Shown here: positions 35,154 through 43,669 of the stretch, one piece after another
Layout of the letters: each line of letters begins with the position of its first letter
Numbering within the stretch: the stretch's first letter is position 1
Assembly (NCBI RefSeq): GCF_039521565.1
Contig: NZ_BAAACP010000001.1
Location: forward strand, 62,001 to 126,000
Length of the DNA stretch: 64,000 nucleotides
Origin: Paraclostridium tenue
GTDB lineage: Bacteria > Bacillota > Clostridia > Peptostreptococcales > Peptostreptococcaceae
Direction: 5' to 3'
The notes under the pieces: model-generated
Databases searched by the model: none
What the model was told of the DNA's origin: nothing
What the model saw: only the letters and a program-made list of their open reading frames with translations
Made by a program: the position numbers and the translations under genes

Positions 35154-37610
35154 ATGAAGCAATATGCAAAAGTTATAGTAAGAAATAATTCTATACATAC
35201 TGACAATTTATTTACGTATGAGATACCACATTTTTTTAGTGAAAAAATATATATAGGACATAGGATATTAGTTCCTTTTGGAATGTATAATAAACCCGTC
35301 GAAGCATTTGTATTTGATATAGTTGATTTTATTGATGAAAATATAAAAACTAAAAAGATACTAGATTTATTAGATGAAGAACCTATTTTTAATAAAGATG
35401 ATATAAATTTAATAATATGGATGAAAAATAAATATTTATGCACATATATTGATTGTATAAATTTATTGTATCCAAAAGGATATAAATTAAATAATTTTAA
35501 AGTAATTACGCTTAAAGATGAAAATTATAAAAGTGAATATAAAAATGAAAATATAATTTTAAAAATAGTAAAAAGTAATAAAGGTAAAATAAAATTTGAC
35601 AAAATAAAGAAAATACCAAACGCAAATAATTTGCTGTATAAAATGCAAAAAAATAATATAGTAGAGTTAAAATGGGAATATAAAGACCATAAAAATGAAA
35701 AGAAAGTTTATTCAATATCATTAATTGAAGATATAGTAGATATTGATGATTATATAAATATAAATAAAATAAAATTAGGAAATAAGCAAAAAGAAATTAT
35801 AGAATTTTTAAAAGAAAAAAAAGAAGTTGATTTAAATGAAGTACTAGAAAATTTAAAAATAACAAGACAAAGTATAAATAAGCTAAAAGAAAAAAATCTT
35901 ATTAGAATAGAAGAAGTTGATTTTTATAGAAATCCAGAACAAATATACTCTATAGAACATAAAGAAATAAGTTTAAATGAGGAACAAAGTAAAGCAGTAA
36001 GTATAATAAATAGTGAAATGTTTGATGAAAATAAAAAACCATATATGATTCACGGAGTAACAGGAAGTGGTAAAACAGAAGTATATATGGCAATAATTGA
36101 AAATGCATTAAGTCAAGGATTAGATGGGTTAGTTTTAGTTCCTGAAATTTCTTTGACCCCTCAAACTATATCAAGATTTAAAAACGAATTTGGAGACATT
36201 GTAGGAGTTTTTCACAGTCAACTATCAGAAGGTGAAAAACATGATGTGTATAAACAAGTAAAAGAGGGGAAAATAAGAATATTAATTGGTGCTAGATCAG
36301 CTTTATTTACACCATTTACAAGTTTGGGTGTTATAATTATCGATGAATTTCATGAAAGTGCATATAAGTCAGATAAAAATCCTAAATTTAGTGCTATAGA
36401 AGTAGCTAAGTTTATAGCGAAAAAAAGAGATATTTCTTTAGTTTTAGGATCTGCAACACCATCTATAGAAGAATATTATAAAGCTGTTAATGGTGAATAT
36501 AAGTTACTTGAAATAAATAAAAGAGCAAATAAAAAGCCTATGCCTAAAATTGAAGTTGTTGATATGAAAGAAGAACTTATGATAGGTAATAAAAGCATAT
36601 TTAGTAATAAATTAAAATCGGAAATAGAACTTGCGATAAAAAATAATAGTCAAGTGATGCTATTTTTAAATCGAAGAGGGTATTCAAATTTTGTATCTTG
36701 CAGAAAATGTGGTTATGTATTTACTTGTGAGAATTGTGATATATCACTTACATATCACAAAAAAAGTAATACAGGAAAATGCCACTATTGTGGATATGAA
36801 AAAGAAATTCCTAGCGAGTGCCCAGAATGTAAAAGCAAATACATAAAACCATTTGGAATAGGGACTCAAAAAATCGAAGAAGAAATAAAAAATATATTAC
36901 CTGATTTAAAGGTTTTAAGATTAGATAGGGATACAACATCTAAGAAAGGTTCATTTGATAGAATTTTAAATAGTTTTAAAAATAAAGAAGCTGATATTCT
37001 TATAGGAACACAAATGCTTAGTAAAGGCTTAGATTTTGATAATGTTACATTAGTAGGAATACTATCAGCAGATATGATACTTAAATTTCCAGATTTTAGG
37101 AGTTCAGAAATGGCTTTTCAACTAATTACTCAAGTTGCGGGCAGAGCTGGTAGAGCTGATAAAGATGGAAAAGTAATTTTACAAACTTATGATACTGATC
37201 ACTATGCAATTAAACATGCTATAAATTATGACTTTAAAGGGTTTTATGAAGATGAAATAAAAATAAGAAAATTATTTGATTATGCTCCATTTAATAATAT
37301 GGTCAGCGTTGTATTAAGTGGAAAAGATAATAAATTAGTAGAAAGTAACTCTAAAAAAATGTATGATTCATTAGCATATCTTTTAAAAGAGCGTGGTATA
37401 AATGATTTATCTTTTATATTAGGACCTAATCAATGTTCTATAGGAAAAATAAATCAAAATTATAGATGGCAAATATTATTTAAAGATGAGGATATTGAAA
37501 TAAATCTATTAAAGGGTATAATAAAATATATATGTATAACTAAGCGCGAAATAGTTTTTGATAAGGATATAAATATATCTATAGATATAAATCCTTATAG
37601 TGTATTATAA
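35154..37610 (+). CDS. priA: Primosomal replication restart helicase PriA
   Basis: An 818-residue superfamily 2 helicase that reloads the replisome at repaired forks. The N-terminal 3'-DNA binding and winged-helix regions (about 1-280) are unusually lysine-rich. Walker A is HGVTGSGKTEV (about residue 300); the Walker B/DExH box reads IIIDEFHESAYK, with Phe in place of the more common second Glu of DEEH. Zinc motifs are CRKCGYVFTCENC and CHYCGY...CPECKSKY. Motif VI is TQVAGRAGRAD. A weak AGAGG lies before ATG 35154. def follows 19 bases after the stop. Confidence 0.95.
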   Translation: MKQYAKVIVRNNSIHTDNLFTYEIPHFFSEKIYIGHRILVPFGMYNKPVEAFVFDIVDFIDENIKTKKILDLLDEEPIFNKDDINLIIWMKNKYLCTYIDCINLLYPKGYKLNNFKVITLKDENYKSEYKNENIILKIVKSNKGKIKFDKIKKIPNANNLLYKMQKNNIVELKWEYKDHKNEKKVYSISLIEDIVDIDDYININKIKLGNKQKEIIEFLKEKKEVDLNEVLENLKITRQSINKLKEKNLIRIEEVDFYRNPEQIYSIEHKEISLNEEQSKAVSIINSEMFDENKKPYMIHGVTGSGKTEVYMAIIENALSQGLDGLVLVPEISLTPQTISRFKNEFGDIVGVFHSQLSEGEKHDVYKQVKEGKIRILIGARSALFTPFTSLGVIIIDEFHESAYKSDKNPKFSAIEVAKFIAKKRDISLVLGSATPSIEEYYKAVNGEYKLLEINKRANKKPMPKIEVVDMKEELMIGNKSIFSNKLKSEIELAIKNNSQVMLFLNRRGYSNFVSCRKCGYVFTCENCDISLTYHKKSNTGKCHYCGYEKEIPSECPECKSKYIKPFGIGTQKIEEEIKNILPDLKVLRLDRDTTSKKGSFDRILNSFKNKEADILIGTQMLSKGLDFDNVTLVGILSADMILKFPDFRSSEMAFQLITQVAGRAGRADKDGKVILQTYDTDHYAIKHAINYDFKGFYEDEIKIRKLFDYAPFNNMVSVVLSGKDNKLVESNSKKMYDSLAYLLKERGINDLSFILGPNQCSIGKINQNYRWQILFKDEDIEINLLKGIIKYICITKREIVFDKDINISIDINPYSVL

Positions 37611-37629
37611 AAATTAGGAGGAATATAAA

Positions 37630-38070
37630 ATGGCGTTAAGACAAATAGTTCAAATAGGAGAACCTGTATTAAGAAAAAAGTGTAAAGTTGTAGAAAAAAT
37701 AGATGAAAAAATAATACAATTATTAGAGGATATGGCTGATACTATGTATGAAGCTGATGGTGTAGGGCTTGCAGCTCCACAAGTTGGAATATTAAAAAGA
37801 ATAGCAGTAATAGATGTTGGAGATGGAATAATAGAACTTATAAATCCAGAGATAATAGAAACTTCAGGAGAACAAACTGATGATGAAGGATGCTTAAGTG
37901 TTATAAATGAATCAGGACCAGTTACAAGACCGTATTATGTTAAAGTAAGAGCTATGAATAGAAAAGGACAAATGTTTGAAATGGAAGGAGAAGAACTTTT
38001 AGCTAGAGCATTTTGTCATGAAATAGACCACTTAGATGGAATATTATTTGTAGATAAAATTGAAAAGTAG
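37630..38070 (+). CDS. def: Peptide deformylase
   Basis: A 146-residue metalloenzyme removing the formyl group from nascent N-terminal Met. All three motifs are present: GVGLAAPQVG (45-53), EGCLSV (C88 metal ligand) and HEIDHLDG (H130, E131, H134). TTAGGAGGA precedes the ATG. It lies ahead of fmt, the enzyme that adds the formyl group to initiator tRNA, the common def-fmt pairing. Confidence 0.97.
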   Translation: MALRQIVQIGEPVLRKKCKVVEKIDEKIIQLLEDMADTMYEADGVGLAAPQVGILKRIAVIDVGDGIIELINPEIIETSGEQTDDEGCLSVINESGPVTRPYYVKVRAMNRKGQMFEMEGEELLARAFCHEIDHLDGILFVDKIEK

Positions 38071-38085
38071 TAGGAGTTGATATAT

Positions 38086-39018
38086 ATGAAAATAGTATTT
38101 ATGGGTACGCCAGAATTTGCAGTTCCATGTTTACAAAAAATAATAGATGAAGGACATGAAGTACTAGCAGTTGTTACTCAACCAGATAAACCAAAAGGTA
38201 GAGGTAAAAAACTAGCTATGCCTCCAGTTAAAGAATTGGCTTTAAAATATAATATTGATGTATATCAACCAGTTAAGGCTAGAGAAGAGGCTTTTGTAGA
38301 AAAATTAAAAGAAATTAATCCAGAATTAATTGTAGTTGTGGCATTTGGTCAAATATTACCAAAGAGTATATTAGATATACCTAAGTTTGGATGTGTTAAT
38401 GTACATGCATCATTATTACCAAAATACAGAGGAGCAGCACCTTTAAATTGGGTTATAATAAATGGTGAAGAAAAAACAGGTGTAACTACAATGTATATGG
38501 ATGTTGGGTTAGATACAGGAGATATGATTTTAAAGAGTGAAATACCTTTAGATGACGAAATAACAGCAGGTGAACTTCATGATAAAATGATGATAGATGG
38601 AGCAAATGTATTAAAAGAAACAATAGACCTTATTGCCCAAGGAAAAGCTCCAAGAGAAAAACAAAATGACGATGAAACTTGTTATTCGCCTATAATGGAT
38701 AAAACATTAGGAAATATAGATTGGAATAAATCTGCTAAAGATATACATAATCTTGTAAGAGGTGTAAATCCATGGCCTAGTGCATATACGACTTATGAGA
38801 ATCAAACTATGAAAATATGGAAAACTAAAGTTGTAGATAAAAATAGTGATAAAGCTCCAGGAACTATATTAAAAGTTGATAAAGATGGTATAGAAGTTAA
38901 TACAGGTAATGGGGTTATTCAAATAAGTGAAATCCAAATGTCTGGAAAGAAAAGAATGGTAGTATCTGAATATATAAAAGGAAATACTATAAGTACTGAT
39001 ATTATATTAGGAATATAA
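38086..39018 (+). CDS. fmt: Methionyl-tRNA formyltransferase
   Basis: A 310-residue enzyme formylating Met-tRNA-fMet. It starts MKIVFMGTPEFAVP; the formyl-donor and catalytic core is HASLLPKYRGAAPLNW (Asn/His/Asp catalytic triad region) and DTGDMI. ATG 38086 is used because TAGGAG at 38070-38075 is 10 bases upstream; the in-frame TTG at 38077 is too close to that site. The next gene starts two bases after the stop. Confidence 0.96.
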   Translation: MKIVFMGTPEFAVPCLQKIIDEGHEVLAVVTQPDKPKGRGKKLAMPPVKELALKYNIDVYQPVKAREEAFVEKLKEINPELIVVVAFGQILPKSILDIPKFGCVNVHASLLPKYRGAAPLNWVIINGEEKTGVTTMYMDVGLDTGDMILKSEIPLDDEITAGELHDKMMIDGANVLKETIDLIAQGKAPREKQNDDETCYSPIMDKTLGNIDWNKSAKDIHNLVRGVNPWPSAYTTYENQTMKIWKTKVVDKNSDKAPGTILKVDKDGIEVNTGNGVIQISEIQMSGKKRMVVSEYIKGNTISTDIILGI

Positions 39019-39019
39019 A

Positions 39020-39757
39020 ATGATAAACTTTAAAAAATATATGACAACAATAGGTTTTTTCATATTAATATTAATTGTATTATTTTTAGGTATGAATATT
39101 TTTATGAAAAGCCTAGAAAATCTGTTTTCTATATTAGTAAATACATTAATAATAATATTATTAATTATAACTATATTTTCAAGTGTAGTTACTTATAGTG
39201 TCTTAAAAGGCAAAAAAGTAAATAAGAATATAATGAGAATTAACTTTAAAGTAATTAGTTTATTATATCCAATACTTATAGCATTAGGCAATACTTTAAA
39301 TATACCTAAAGATGAAATAAGAAAAGTTTATGTTAAATTAAACAATGATTATATATATAGCAATAGGTATAAAATAAAACCAGAAGACATACTTATTCTT
39401 ATACCACATTGTATTCAAAAAAGTAAGTGTAAACTAAAAATTACAACAGACGTAAGAAATTGTAAAAGTTGTGGTCTTTGTAATGTAGCTGACTTATTAA
39501 AATTACAAAATAAGTATGGTGTTAATGTATTTATAGCAACAGGTGGTACATTAGCAAGAAAAAAAATAAAAGAATTTAGGCCTAAAGCTGTAGTGGCTGT
39601 AGCTTGTGAAAGAGATTTAACAGCTGGAGTTCAAGATATAAATCAAATTCCAGTATTAGGCGTATTTAACAAAAGACCTAATGGTCCTTGTGTAGATACT
39701 GAAATTGATGCCAAAGAAGTTGAAAATGCAATAAAATTCTTTATAGGAGAGTGTTAG
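39020..39757 (+). CDS. DUF116 family membrane protein
   Basis: A 245-residue protein with two N-terminal hydrophobic helices (about 8-30 and 34-58) and a soluble cysteine-rich domain: PHCIQKSKCKLKI, DVRNCKSCGLCNV and VAVACERDLTAGV. The cysteine spacing suggests an Fe-S or zinc site. DUF116 proteins recur between fmt and the zinc peptidase in clostridia; function unknown. Its stop overlaps the start region of the next gene. Confidence 0.82.
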   Translation: MINFKKYMTTIGFFILILIVLFLGMNIFMKSLENLFSILVNTLIIILLIITIFSSVVTYSVLKGKKVNKNIMRINFKVISLLYPILIALGNTLNIPKDEIRKVYVKLNNDYIYSNRYKIKPEDILILIPHCIQKSKCKLKITTDVRNCKSCGLCNVADLLKLQNKYGVNVFIATGGTLARKKIKEFRPKAVVAVACERDLTAGVQDINQIPVLGVFNKRPNGPCVDTEIDAKEVENAIKFFIGEC

Positions 39758-39759
39758 AT

Positions 39760-40464
39760 ATGATGCCATTTTATGGTGGGTATGGATATCATTTAGATCC
39801 TACGTTAATTATTTTAATACCAGCTATACTTTTTACTATGTATGCTCAATTTAAAGTTAATAACACAACTAGTAGATATTTTAAAGTTAGTAGTAGGTTG
39901 GGTTATACAGGAGAACAAACAGCGAGAAGAATATTAGATGCAAATGGACTTTATAATGTTAGAATAGAAATGGTCCCAGGAAGATTAAGTGATCATTATG
40001 ATCCAAGAAGTAATGTAGTTAGATTATCTCAGGATATATATTATGGAACATCTATTACAGCTACTTCTGTTGCAGCACATGAGTGTGGTCATGCTATTCA
40101 ACATGCTAAAGGGTATGCTCCACTTCAGATAAGAAGTAGTTTAGTTCCTGTAGTAAACTTTGCATCGAATATTTCATGGTTTTTAATATTTGCAGGACTT
40201 TTTATGTCAGGTCCTTTACTAAAAATAGGTATACTATTATTTTCAGCATCTGTATTATTCCAAATAATAACATTACCAGTAGAATTTAATGCATCTAGTA
40301 GAGCTTTAGTTCAACTTGGTAATGAGGGTATATTAGAAGGGAAAGAGATAAAGCAAGGAAGAGAAGTATTAACTGCAGCAGCATTAACGTATGTAGCAGC
40401 AGCATTAACATCAGTACTTCAATTACTAAGATTAATTGCAATAGCACAAAGACATGATGATTAA
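39760..40464 (+). CDS. YugP-type zinc metallopeptidase, membrane-bound
   Basis: A 234-residue membrane protein. The zinc-binding HExxH motif is AAHECGHAIQHA (about residues 104-115); N-terminal and C-terminal halves contain hydrophobic helices (about 9-25, 130-165, 205-230). This is the YugP/DUF2268-like 'zinc metallopeptidase' family; substrates are unknown. ATG 39760 is 10 bases after AGGAG; GTG 39751 lies too close to it. A terminator follows. Confidence 0.85.
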   Translation: MMPFYGGYGYHLDPTLIILIPAILFTMYAQFKVNNTTSRYFKVSSRLGYTGEQTARRILDANGLYNVRIEMVPGRLSDHYDPRSNVVRLSQDIYYGTSITATSVAAHECGHAIQHAKGYAPLQIRSSLVPVVNFASNISWFLIFAGLFMSGPLLKIGILLFSASVLFQIITLPVEFNASSRALVQLGNEGILEGKEIKQGREVLTAAALTYVAAALTSVLQLLRLIAIAQRHDD

Positions 40465-40472
40465 TAGAGATT

Positions 40473-40497
40473 GTCCTAGGGGTTTCTAGGACTTTTT
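40473..40497 (+). terminator. Intrinsic terminator before rsmB
   Basis: Stem GTCCTAG / CTAGGAC with loop GGGTTT and five T. Confidence 0.82.
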
Positions 40498-40520
40498 CTA
40501 TTTAGAGATGGAGGTATTTA

Positions 40521-41846
40521 ATGAACGCAAGAAGATTGGCATTTAAAACGCTATATGATATTGAAAGAAATAAAAATTATTCAAATATATCTATAAATAA
40601 GAATTTTAAAGATATAGATATTAGTGATCAAGAAAAAGGTCTTGCTACTGAACTTATTTACGGAGTTATAGAAAATAAATATTATTTAAACTATATAATA
40701 GACAAGCTATCTAAGATAAAATCGAAAAAAATGTCTACCTATGTTAAAATATCATTATGGTTAGGAATTTATCAAATACTATTTTTAGATAGTATAAAAG
40801 ATCACGCAGCAGTAAATGAAAGTGTAGCACTTATAAAAAAATATGATAAAAAGTCATCAGGGTTTGTAAATGCCATATTAAGAAATGTAATAAGAAAAAA
40901 AGAAAATATAATGGAAATTGATAAAAAAGATATAGTTGAACATTTATCTATAAAATATTCATATAATCAATGGTTAATTAGAAAGTGGATAGAAGAATTT
41001 GGACAAGAATTTACAGAAGATTTATTAGAGGCAAACTCAGAAAAACCAAATTTATATATAAGAGTAAACACACTTAAAATAAATAGAGATGAGCTTATAA
41101 ATAAATTAAGAGAACAAGGAATAGACTGTAATAAAGTAAACGGAATAGATGAAGCTATAATGGTTAAGAATCTAAAAAACATAGAAAATAATAAGTTGTT
41201 TAAAGAAGGATATTTTACGGTTCAAGACATAAGTTCTATGCTTGTTGGAAAAGTTGCAAATCCGAAAGAAGAGAAATTAGTTTTAGATGTATGTAGCGCA
41301 CCTGGAGGTAAAACTACTCATTTAGGAACTATCATGAAAAATACTGGTCAAGTAATTTCAAGAGATATATTTGATCATAAATTAAAACTTATTAATAATA
41401 CTGTAAAAAGACTAGGTCTTAAAAATATAAAAGTTGAAAATTTTGATGCTCTTAATATAGATGAAAATAGTATAGATAAATTTGACTACGTTATTTGTGA
41501 TGTGCCATGTTCTGGTATGGGAATAATAAAAAGAAAACCAGAAATAAAGTTTAAAAAAGAAGAAGAAATAAAAGACTTACCTACAATACAAAAAAAGATT
41601 TTAAATAATGCTTCAAAATATGTTAAACTAGGTGGGAATTTAATATATAGTACTTGTACTATACATGATGAAGAAAATATAAATATAGTTAAAGAATTTT
41701 TAAATATTAATGATAACTTTGAGCTAGTACCGATTGATGAAGTTAATGTAGATTTAGATAATCAAGACAAAGGATATATAAAAATATATCCTAATATACA
41801 CGGAATGGATGGATTTTTCATAGCTAAACTAAAAAGAGTAAGGTAG
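40521..41846 (+). CDS. rsmB: 16S rRNA m5C967 methyltransferase RsmB
   Basis: A 441-residue protein with an N-terminal NusB-like RNA-binding domain (about 1-135) and a C-terminal SAM-dependent methyltransferase. SAM motif is LDVCSAPGGKTTH; catalytic cysteines are in DVPCSGMGIIKRKPE and YSTCTIHDEEN. GGAGG precedes ATG 40521. It heads rsmB-rlmN-stp-prkC, the same order as yloM-yloN-prpC-prkC in B. subtilis. Confidence 0.96.
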   Translation: MNARRLAFKTLYDIERNKNYSNISINKNFKDIDISDQEKGLATELIYGVIENKYYLNYIIDKLSKIKSKKMSTYVKISLWLGIYQILFLDSIKDHAAVNESVALIKKYDKKSSGFVNAILRNVIRKKENIMEIDKKDIVEHLSIKYSYNQWLIRKWIEEFGQEFTEDLLEANSEKPNLYIRVNTLKINRDELINKLREQGIDCNKVNGIDEAIMVKNLKNIENNKLFKEGYFTVQDISSMLVGKVANPKEEKLVLDVCSAPGGKTTHLGTIMKNTGQVISRDIFDHKLKLINNTVKRLGLKNIKVENFDALNIDENSIDKFDYVICDVPCSGMGIIKRKPEIKFKKEEEIKDLPTIQKKILNNASKYVKLGGNLIYSTCTIHDEENINIVKEFLNINDNFELVPIDEVNVDLDNQDKGYIKIYPNIHGMDGFFIAKLKRVR

Positions 41847-41854
41847 GAATTAAT

Positions 41855-42889
41855 ATGAACAATGACAATAAAGTGTGTTTAAAAAATTTAACTGAAGAAG
41901 AATTAAAAGAATTTATAAAAAGTATAGGAGAAAAAGCTTTTAGAGGAACTCAAATTTATGGGTGGATTTATAAAGGTGCTAAGACTTTCGATGATATGAA
42001 TAATATACCAAAGTCTTTAAGAGAAAAGTTAGAAAAAGTTTCATATATTGGAAATTTAGATACAGAACTTAAATTAGAATCTAAGATAGATGGAACAAGA
42101 AAATATTTATTTTTATTAAATGATGGAAATATAATTGAAAGTGTAATGATGGAATATGAACATGGTGTAACAGTATGTATATCTAATCAAGTTGGATGTA
42201 GAATGGGGTGTAAATTCTGCGCATCTACTATTGATGGATTATTAAGAAATTTAGAGCCATGGGAAATATTAGATCAAATAATAAAAATACAAGAGGATAT
42301 AGGTAAAAGAGTGTCAAATATTGTATTAATGGGAAGTGGAGAGCCTCTTGACAATTTTGACAATACTAAGAAGTTCTTACAATTAGTAAATGAAAAAAAT
42401 GGACTTAATATAGGGTATAGACATATAACTTTATCTACTTGTGGAGTAGTTCCTAAAATGTATGAATTAGCAGATTTAAAAATACCTATAAACTTAGCAT
42501 TATCGCTACATTCGCCTTATGATGAATCAAGAAAAGAAATAATGCCTATAGCTAATGCTTATTCAATAAAAGAAGTTATAGATGCATGTAAGAATTATAT
42601 AAAAACTACCAATAGAAGAGTTACATTTGAATATTCGCTAATAAAAGGAGTTAATGACTCTAAAGAGGATGCAAAGGAATTATCAAGGATTTTAAAAGGG
42701 TTATTATGTCATGTAAATTTAATACCTATAAATAAAGTAGAAGAAAGAGATTATGAAAAACCAGATAAAACGTATGTATATAAGTTTAGAGATATGTTAT
42801 TAAAAGAAAATATACCTGCTACTATAAGAAGAGAAATGGGAGCGGATATAAATGGTGCTTGTGGTCAATTAAGAAGAAAACATAAATAA
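41855..42889 (+). CDS. rlmN: Dual-specificity RNA methyltransferase RlmN
   Basis: A 344-residue radical-SAM enzyme making m2A2503 in 23S rRNA and m2A37 in some tRNAs. The cluster motif is CRMGCKFCAST (Cx3Cx2C); LMGSGEPLDN and LSTCGVVP follow, and the methyl-carrying C-terminal Cys is in GACGQLRRKHK. It starts eight bases after rsmB with TAGGAATT as a modest ribosome site. Confidence 0.97.
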   Translation: MNNDNKVCLKNLTEEELKEFIKSIGEKAFRGTQIYGWIYKGAKTFDDMNNIPKSLREKLEKVSYIGNLDTELKLESKIDGTRKYLFLLNDGNIIESVMMEYEHGVTVCISNQVGCRMGCKFCASTIDGLLRNLEPWEILDQIIKIQEDIGKRVSNIVLMGSGEPLDNFDNTKKFLQLVNEKNGLNIGYRHITLSTCGVVPKMYELADLKIPINLALSLHSPYDESRKEIMPIANAYSIKEVIDACKNYIKTTNRRVTFEYSLIKGVNDSKEDAKELSRILKGLLCHVNLIPINKVEERDYEKPDKTYVYKFRDMLLKENIPATIRREMGADINGACGQLRRKHK

Positions 42890-42907
42890 AATAGAGGGGG
42901 AAAAATT

Positions 42908-43657
42908 ATGATATATAACTGTGTTTCCCATATTGGAAAAGTTAGAAAAAATAATGAAGACTGTTGTAAGGGAGAGATCATCCCGACAAAATCTGGTGAT
43001 ATAGGTATATTTGCTATAGCTGATGGAATGGGTGGCCATAATAAAGGTGAAGTAGCAAGTGAACTAGCAGTAGATAATATAGTACGTTTTTTAAAAAATA
43101 ACCTAATACAAAATGAACACGTTAAAATAAATTATATAGATGATATTCTTAAGCAAGCTTATAATGACGTAAACTCTATAATATATAAAAAATCTAAAAT
43201 AGATAAAGAATGTAGTGGTATGGGAACTACATTAACTACAGTAATAATATATAAAGATAAGGCATATATTGCAAATGTAGGTGACAGTAGATGTTATATA
43301 TTAAGATATAATGAATTAATAAAAATTACACGAGATCACTCTTTGGTAGAAGAACTTATTGCTCAAAATGCGATAACTGAAGAAGAAGCAAAAACTCATC
43401 CAAGAAGAAATGTTATAACTAGAGCATTAGGGACGGAGCAGATGATAATAGTTGATATTTATAAAGAAGATATAAATAAAGATGATAAAATATTATTAGC
43501 TACAGATGGGTTAACTGGTTTTGTCGATCAAAGAGATATATACGATATTATATGTAAAGATGAGAATCTAGATAATATAACTGACAGTTTAATAAATAGA
43601 GCTAACGAAGTTTCAGGTAAAGATAATGTATCAGTTATATTAATTAAATATAACTAG
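42908..43657 (+). CDS. stp: PP2C-type Ser/Thr phosphatase Stp (PrpC)
   Basis: A 249-residue PPM/PP2C phosphatase. Metal-binding motifs: KNNEDC near residue 18, IADGMGGHNKGEVAS, GTTLTTV, NVGDSRCYIL, TRDHSLVEEL and SGKDNVSVILI at the end. It reverses phosphorylation by PrkC, encoded 12 bases downstream; the pair is standard in Firmicutes. GAGGGGG precedes ATG 42908. Confidence 0.96.
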   Translation: MIYNCVSHIGKVRKNNEDCCKGEIIPTKSGDIGIFAIADGMGGHNKGEVASELAVDNIVRFLKNNLIQNEHVKINYIDDILKQAYNDVNSIIYKKSKIDKECSGMGTTLTTVIIYKDKAYIANVGDSRCYILRYNELIKITRDHSLVEELIAQNAITEEEAKTHPRRNVITRALGTEQMIIVDIYKEDINKDDKILLATDGLTGFVDQRDIYDIICKDENLDNITDSLINRANEVSGKDNVSVILIKYN

Positions 43658-43669
43658 GATGGTGATAAA

